Source: Parvicella tangerina
GTDB lineage: Bacteria; Bacteroidota; Bacteroidia; Flavobacteriales_D; Parvicellaceae
Assembly (NCBI RefSeq): GCF_907165195.1
Contig: NZ_OU015584.1
Location: 1,674,001 to 1,738,000 of the forward strand
Reading direction: 5' to 3'
DNA length: 64,000 nt
How positions within the stretch are numbered: the stretch's first letter is position 1; the number at the start of each line of letters is the position of its first letter. Shown here one piece after another: positions 57,946 through 64,000 of this stretch. The notes below the pieces were generated by a model. The model worked only from the letters and a program-made list of their open reading frames with translations, searched no databases and was not told the origin of the DNA. A program made the position numbers and the translations under genes.

Positions 57946-58302
57946 AATTGATGATAAGGCTTAAATATAAATAATAATCGTAAATAAGAGTTAAAATCAG
58001 CATGACCATTAAGTGAGCACAGTCTTTCCTGAGAGTTTCTTATCTAAATTACGATGCCATCTAGGTGTCATCTAGGTCCCAACTAGGCCTCAACTAGGCC
58101 TTGACCCATACTTTGAACACTAGGCATACGTCTTACTAGTCGTACTTTGTAGGCAAGAGACACGCTAGGTACACGCTAAACATACGCCAGAGACTCTCGT
58201 AATTTGAATTCTCCCAAGGTCAGTTCGACCGCGTTCGCCTAAAGCTTTAGCGGTTGCGAAGTGATTGCACCGACTGATAAGGAGGAGTAATTGTATCGAG
58301 AA
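57946..58302. other. Intergenic region with tandem CTAGG repeats and palindromes
   Basis: 357 bp without a gene. It holds four 11-bp tandem repeats (58058-58101) with more CTAGG copies at 58120-58170, an outer inverted repeat (GAGAGTTTCT near 58031-58040, AGAGACTCTC near 58189-58198), and downstream the palindrome CTAAAGCTTTAG (58239-58250) within a wider TTCGC/GCGAA inverted repeat. The last part may act as terminator of the ABC-F gene, but it has no T run. Confidence 0.5.
58058..58101. repeat. Four 11-bp tandem repeats
   Basis: CATCTAGGTGT, CATCTAGGTCC, CAACTAGGCCT, CAACTAGGCCT in direct succession. Similar degenerate units (CACTAGGCAT, CGCTAGGTAC) follow within 70 bp. One unit per helical turn would suit cooperative protein binding. 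Confidence 0.7.
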
Positions 58303-60072
<1,770 letters not shown>

Positions 60073-60074
60073 TT

Positions 60075-60737
60075 ATGAAGTTTTATCGAATATTATCATT
60101 ACCTGTGCTACTAGGTTTGGTATCTATACAGGCTGGATATGCGCAGTTTGGAGGAGGTGTTTCGGTTGGCTATTTCCGAACAAACTACTTCTTTAATGCT
60201 AATCACAATGGCGTTGTCAGTATACTGGGAGATTATTCTTTTTCAGATAAATGGACCATTGAAATAGGAGAAAGTTTTGTTCGCCATCAAGGTTTAGAGA
60301 CTACAGTGACAGGTTTTTCGCAGGATACAACGGTTTCTCCATCAATGATATTTATAAGGTCTATGATCAAGATACCGCAGTTTATTATCTATGCAAGAGT
60401 AAATAGGTATTTTGGTAAAAACAAATCGTGGTATGGGTCTGTAGGAACGGATTTTGTTACTCAAATTGCTTGGTTTTCAGTAGGCAAATATGATAAAGAT
60501 ATATATGAAATAAGCCCATATTTTGATAGGAAAGATGTATACTTTCATGGTAATCTCAAGCTCTCATTAGGTAAGACTTTTAAGATCGGAAAAGTAAATC
60601 TGTTTGCCGAAACACAAGTGGGGATTCCATTCGCTAAAATAAAAAACACGATAGATGTCGCAAGGGGATTACCAGACGACCCATTGGCTTATGTTTTAAA
60701 TAGATATTGCTCGCTAAATATGGGAGTTAAGATATGA
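60075..60737 (+). CDS. Outer-membrane beta-barrel-like secreted protein
   Basis: 220 aa with signal peptide ending AGYAQ. The mature part alternates aromatic and polar residues (FGGGVSVGYFRTNYFFNAN, WTIEIGESFVRHQGLE, VYFHGNLKLSLGKTFKIGKV) and ends in a strand-like YCSLNMGVKI, consistent with a small barrel. No family recognised. It converges with the pirin gene (6 bp between stops), with no terminator between. Confidence 0.62.
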   Translation: MKFYRILSLPVLLGLVSIQAGYAQFGGGVSVGYFRTNYFFNANHNGVVSILGDYSFSDKWTIEIGESFVRHQGLETTVTGFSQDTTVSPSMIFIRSMIKIPQFIIYARVNRYFGKNKSWYGSVGTDFVTQIAWFSVGKYDKDIYEISPYFDRKDVYFHGNLKLSLGKTFKIGKVNLFAETQVGIPFAKIKNTIDVARGLPDDPLAYVLNRYCSLNMGVKI

Positions 60738-60743
60738 TTAAAA

Positions 60744-61889
60744 CTAAAACTTTTTCTCTTCCAAAGTTCCATCTGCATGAAGGGCAAAGCGTTGTTTATT
60801 CTTGTCATGCACTTGATCGTATCGATCCCATGGCCATCCACCAAATTGGGTCGCATGATACTCTTCAAAGGCGTCATGAATTTCTTGTTTGGTATTCATA
60901 ACAAATGGTCCGTACTGAATAACGTTTTCTCCAATCGGTTTTCCCTGCAGAATCAGGATGCTGGAATCAGTTTTCGCTGCTAGCGTTAACACTTCACTAG
61001 CTTCAACTTCAGCAGAGTGGTAACCTTTTAAGATCTCATTATCCACGCTAAGCTCTTCCCCTTCATAAAAGTAAAGCATTCGATTCGTTCCTTCACTGGC
61101 TGCTGGCAGTTCCCATACAGCTCCTGCTTCCATTTTGATGTTCAGAATCATCACCTCATTTTTGTCATCTGAAGCCCATGAATCGGGTGGAGGAGCAGCG
61201 GCTTTTCTATTATCAAGTGAGCCTGCAATCAGTTCAACAACGGTTTCTTTTCCATTGCTATTATGTCTGATCTTTTGAATGGATTCTCGCCACATCATTT
61301 TAAAATGGGGCTCGACCATTTTGTTTTTTGCTGGCAGATTTAACCAGATTTGAAACAGCTCCATGGTGTTTTCTTTGTCATCATGGATTAACGGAAACAT
61401 TTCAGAGTGCTGTACGCCTTTGCCCGCAGTCATCCACTGTACATCACCATTTCCGTAGCGACCAGCGGCTCCTAGTGAGTCAGCGTGGTCTACCCATCCT
61501 TTACGTACCACAGTTACCGTTTCAAAACCCCGATGAGGATGTCCGGGAAAGCCGGGTACTTTTTTTCCGTGATACATTCGGAAGCCATCCTTAATGATGA
61601 AATCTTCTCCTAAGTTTCTACCATTTAGGTAGCTAGCAGCTGGTCCCATTTCACCATTTCCTTTCGGAAAGAAGTCTTCATGGTGCACACAAAATAAAAA
61701 AGGATCTAAGGTCTCCCACTGGAAACCAAGTGGTTTAATATTTTTCACAGTTTTAACGTTTTTGACGGAAGTATTTGTAGTCGTTTTTGGGTCTTTCCCT
61801 AACCCCAAATAGGGTATTGAGATGGCTCCAAGTGAAGCAAAAGACAGCCTGGACAAAAAGGATCTTCGTTTGAGTTTTGAATCTTCCAT
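60744..61889 (-). CDS. Pirin-family protein with Tat signal
   Basis: 381 aa from ATG 61889; the longer frame to 61940 lies upstream of the -7 box. The N-terminus has a twin-arginine signal (KRRSFLSRLSFASLGAIS). A bicupin pirin core follows: FPGHPHRGFETVTVVRKG (metal-binding His, His), GDVQWMTAGKGVQHSEMFP (His, Glu), QIWLNLPAKNK, and a second cupin with WELPAASEGTNRMLYFYEGE. Pirins bind Fe(II)/Fe(III) and some have quercetinase activity. Export by Tat is unusual for the family. The promoter carries a palindrome like that of peroxiredoxin. Confidence 0.85.
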   Translation of the reverse strand: MEDSKLKRRSFLSRLSFASLGAISIPYLGLGKDPKTTTNTSVKNVKTVKNIKPLGFQWETLDPFLFCVHHEDFFPKGNGEMGPAASYLNGRNLGEDFIIKDGFRMYHGKKVPGFPGHPHRGFETVTVVRKGWVDHADSLGAAGRYGNGDVQWMTAGKGVQHSEMFPLIHDDKENTMELFQIWLNLPAKNKMVEPHFKMMWRESIQKIRHNSNGKETVVELIAGSLDNRKAAAPPPDSWASDDKNEVMILNIKMEAGAVWELPAASEGTNRMLYFYEGEELSVDNEILKGYHSAEVEASEVLTLAAKTDSSILILQGKPIGENVIQYGPFVMNTKQEIHDAFEEYHATQFGGWPWDRYDQVHDKNKQRFALHADGTLEEKKF

Positions 61890-61899
61890 GTTCGTGCTT

Positions 61900-61917
61900 A
61901 TTTGTGGAACAAATTTA
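61900..61917 (-). promoter_or_regulatory. Pirin promoter -7 box with palindrome
   Basis: On the minus strand TAAATTTG (61910-61917) is a good -7 box. ATTTGT-TCC-ACAAAT (61900-61914), with perfect 6-bp arms, overlaps its 3' end. The arrangement nearly copies the peroxiredoxin promoter (43262-43280). Confidence 0.55.
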
Positions 61918-61945
61918 CATGGAAAATATTTTAATGGCAACTAGA

Positions 61946-62530
61946 TTAACAACCGCACCAAATATCAATGATGGTTTTATCTGTAGTTTGCTTGATCGTG
62001 TAGTAACATCCCGCACCATCAGCTTCATACTTGAGGTCTGTTGTCCATGTATTCCAGGGGTCGTAGAATAAGGTGTTAACAAAATCTTTTGCGATATTAT
62101 CGTCTATTTTGGGAAACGTAATTCTTTCTTGAGCACCTCCTTCTTCACCACAACTCGATTTCCAGTAAGAGATACCGTGCTCAAACTCTTGATAAAAGTG
62201 ACATAAAAATTGACTTTGTTCATAAAACTCCAGAGAATCTTTCGGAGCAATACTATCGTAATATGCTGACAGATACTGATAGCCTTGTGTCATCGTTAGA
62301 TTCCCTTTGGGGTAGTTTTTCTTGAGTAGAGCAGTGTCTGGAATGATTAACTCAAAACCACCAGGAGGAGTTGGCGGTTCTTTCAAACTGATTTCATCTT
62401 CTGAAATTTCAATTTCTTCAACTGTGGTCGTATCTTTTTCATTAACTCGATTTTCAGTTGAATCGTCAGCTCCATCGCAGCTAGAAAGGAAAGAAAGAAT
62501 CAAAAGTGAGGGGAGAAGGAACTTCATCAT
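61946..62530 (-). CDS. Lipoprotein of unknown function
   Basis: 194 aa; two adjacent ATG codons (62530, 62527) are possible starts. Lipobox FLSSC. After an acidic Thr/Glu-rich linker (about 20-50) comes a compact domain with several Cys (QFLCHFYQEFEHG, KSSCGEEGG, DGAGCYYTIKQ, IDIWCGC). No family recognised. Overlaps the stop of the 62530-62925 gene by 1 bp and is probably coupled to it. Confidence 0.62.
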   Translation of the reverse strand: MMKFLLPSLLILSFLSSCDGADDSTENRVNEKDTTTVEEIEISEDEISLKEPPTPPGGFELIIPDTALLKKNYPKGNLTMTQGYQYLSAYYDSIAPKDSLEFYEQSQFLCHFYQEFEHGISYWKSSCGEEGGAQERITFPKIDDNIAKDFVNTLFYDPWNTWTTDLKYEADGAGCYYTIKQTTDKTIIDIWCGC

Positions 62531-62925
62531 CAAGCTATAGGGTTTAAAACAACACTAAATACATTCACAGTAGCCATTTCTCTACCATGGTAGAATTTCT
62601 TTAGGGCTTCCATAACGTTTGCTGCTCTAAAGTAAGAGGTATGCAGTTTTTCTTCGCCCTTCAGTGACCATTGAATCGTGTAAGAATTTTTTTGAAGTCG
62701 TGTTTTCTTGACATAATCCAACATTTTTTCGAGGGCTTCGATCTTATCTTTACCCTCTTCGGTATGATAGAGAAACGACTGCTTGTGATTGGGGTTAATC
62801 GTGATGACTTCTAACTTTGTTTGTCCGTCCTTATCTTCAAATTCAAAAAGGATGTTATTCTTGTCTATGCCGATTCCGTCCTTGATGTACTGTTGTAGTT
62901 CTGCTATTCTGACGTGATTATCCAT
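62530..62925 (-). CDS. Small cytoplasmic protein of unknown function
   Basis: 131 aa, no signal. It opens NHVRIAELQQYIKDGIGIDK and has a helical middle (KDKIEALEKMLDYVKKTRL) and a beta end (SYTIQWSLKGEEKLHTSYFRA, ATVNVFSVVLNPIA). No motif recognised. It lies 8 bp after the dehydratase gene and is coupled to the lipoprotein gene following it. Confidence 0.6.
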   Translation of the reverse strand: MDNHVRIAELQQYIKDGIGIDKNNILFEFEDKDGQTKLEVITINPNHKQSFLYHTEEGKDKIEALEKMLDYVKKTRLQKNSYTIQWSLKGEEKLHTSYFRAANVMEALKKFYHGREMATVNVFSVVLNPIA

Positions 62926-62933
62926 ATCTCAAA

Positions 62934-64000
62934 TTATTTATCAAATTTACTAAAAACAGAGTTGTTACTAATAAACTCTGGAACTAAAGCTTTCATCTGC
63001 TTAACCATTGATTCATTATTTTGTTCAGCATAGGAGTTGATCAGCGCTAAAATTTTTGGGGAAACTTCCTCAAATGCATACTCCTTAACTTTTCCAATAA
63101 GAATCTTTTCATGATGCGTTGGAATGGTGTTTTCTTCCGTTGTAAGCAGTTCTTCATAAAGCTTTTCACCTGGTCGTAACCCAGTGATTTCAATCTTTAT
63201 ATCCTTGTCTACTTCAAAGCCAGAGAGTTTGATCATTTGTTTTGCAAGATCAATGATCCGGATGCTATCTCCCATATCAAATACGTAGATTTCACCGCCC
63301 GTTCCCATAGTACCAGCTTCAAGAACAAGTTGACAAGCTTCTGGTATCGTCATGAAAAATCGAGTAATGCGCTCGTCTGTAACGGTTACAGGCCCTCCTT
63401 GTTCGATCTGTTTTTTGAAAATAGGAATAACAGACCCGTTGCTCCCTAACACATTGCCAAACCGTGTTGTGGTGAATTTAGTTGACGAATTTTTGTCCAA
63501 TGCCTGTACATAAATCTCCGCTATACGTTTGGAGGCTCCCATAACATTGGTTGGATTTACAGCCTTATCCGTTGAGATCATTACAAAAGATTCACAGTTG
63601 AACTCATCACTCAAATCCGCAAGGATCTTTGTCCCTTCAACATTCGTTTTGATTGCTTCTGAAGGGTTTTCTTCCATGAGGGGGACGTGTTTGTACGCAG
63701 CCGCATGAAAAACGATCTGAGGTTGGAAGTGATCAAAGACGGTTTTCATTCTGCTTCTATCGGATACGTCAGCAATAACCACTTCAAAATCTGTTTGTTT
63801 AAAGGTGTTATTCAATTCATTGCTGAGTTCATAGATTGGTGTTTCAGCCTGATCTAATAGAATGAGTTTCTTCGGACCGTATTGAATGACTTGACGAGCC
63901 AACTCACTTCCAATAGATCCCGCTCCACCGGTCACTAAAATTACTTTGTCATGAAGGTATTTGTAGATGTTGTCTGTGTGAAGTTTGATTTCTTTTCTTC
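62934..64000 (-). CDS. WbpM/CapD-like nucleoside-diphosphate-sugar 4,6-dehydratase, 3' part
   Basis: The frame runs off the right edge, so the N-terminal membrane and CoA-binding part is outside. The visible 355 codons start EKEIKLHTDNIYKYL, then DKVILVTGGAGSIGSE (NAD-binding GxxGxxG). They continue with VFHAAAYKHVPLMEENP, MISTDKAVNPTNVMGASKR (catalytic Met-x3-Lys in place of Tyr-x3-Lys), TTRFGNVLGSNGSVIP and ITGLRPGEKLYEELL. This is the inverting or retaining UDP-GlcNAc 4,6-dehydratase group used for surface polysaccharide. An apparent GTG start at 63935 is an internal codon. Confidence 0.9.
   Translation of the reverse strand, partial: RKEIKLHTDNIYKYLHDKVILVTGGAGSIGSELARQVIQYGPKKLILLDQAETPIYELSNELNNTFKQTDFEVVIADVSDRSRMKTVFDHFQPQIVFHAAAYKHVPLMEENPSEAIKTNVEGTKILADLSDEFNCESFVMISTDKAVNPTNVMGASKRIAEIYVQALDKNSSTKFTTTRFGNVLGSNGSVIPIFKKQIEQGGPVTVTDERITRFFMTIPEACQLVLEAGTMGTGGEIYVFDMGDSIRIIDLAKQMIKLSGFEVDKDIKIEITGLRPGEKLYEELLTTEENTIPTHHEKILIGKVKEYAFEEVSPKILALINSYAEQNNESMVKQMKALVPEFISNNSVFSKFDK

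Noticed and set aside
63935-63935. GTG start codon of the sugar dehydratase
   Set aside because: The frame continues upstream to the window edge with the family's conserved segment before the NAD motif, so the gene is 5'-truncated by the window.

Overview
The window reads as chromosomal DNA of a Bacteroidota bacterium, most likely a free-living (probably aquatic) member of the Flavobacteriales. The evidence is the type IX secretion markers (type A and type B C-terminal sorting domains, SprB-type repeats, a PorP/SprF-like protein, a GldI-like FKBP lipoprotein), the many SS-C and AG-C lipoboxes, the fused E1 alpha/beta oxo-acid dehydrogenase, and promoters of the Bacteroidota type (TTG, then TAnnTTTG) in front of several genes. 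No rRNA, tRNA or CRISPR array was seen.

Layout. 1-4.2 kb: end of a VOC-family gene, then an NrnA-like DHH phosphoesterase with two FKBP lipoproteins and a DUF5723-like outer-membrane protein. 4.3-20 kb: secreted and envelope proteins (an M43 metalloprotease, a TPR/PD40/OmpA/DUF1573 fusion, YceI with a DUF5777-like barrel, several lipoproteins, a Gly-rich protein resembling phage tail-fibre tips, a GT39-like membrane protein). 20-26.6 kb: housekeeping genes (branched-chain oxo-acid dehydrogenase E1 fusion, MnmD, a MutS2 homologue without an Smr domain, fructosamine kinase). 26.6-32.2 kb: a minus-strand operon with a DUF7793-like protein, an alpha/beta hydrolase, CtlX, lipoproteins and a second M43 protease. 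32.5-43.2 kb: a triad of a giant type B adhesin, a PorP/SprF protein and an OmpA protein. 43.3-46.4 kb: peroxiredoxin, a lipoprotein and a polyprenyl glycosylphosphotransferase.

46.5-51.3 kb is the unusual part. Small minus-strand genes of mostly unknown function are separated by sites built like integron attC sites. Each of five units is bracketed by a cassette-specific pair of exactly 10-bp complementary ends (GTTNNNNNNN...NNNNNNNAAC), and the sites between units fold into 66-189 bp imperfect hairpins. No integrase is visible. One site is split by an IS110-family element; joining the sequence across it at its CT core restores an attC arm that pairs 16/18 with the opposite arm. The element's 5' non-coding region contains a structured segment whose loops match both the target and the donor end, as expected of an IS110 bridge RNA. 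A fifth unit has no ORF but holds nested inverted repeats.

51.4-64 kb: RluA-type pseudouridine synthase, PPK2, a small ferredoxin, an MBOAT/SGNH acyl-transfer pair, rhodanese, a repeat-rich intergenic stretch, a YbiT-like ABC-F protein with a degenerate second Walker A, a Tat-exported pirin, and the 3' part of a WbpM/CapD-like sugar nucleotide dehydratase running off the end. The peroxiredoxin and pirin promoters share nearly the same palindrome over the -7 box, which suggests a common redox-responsive regulator.
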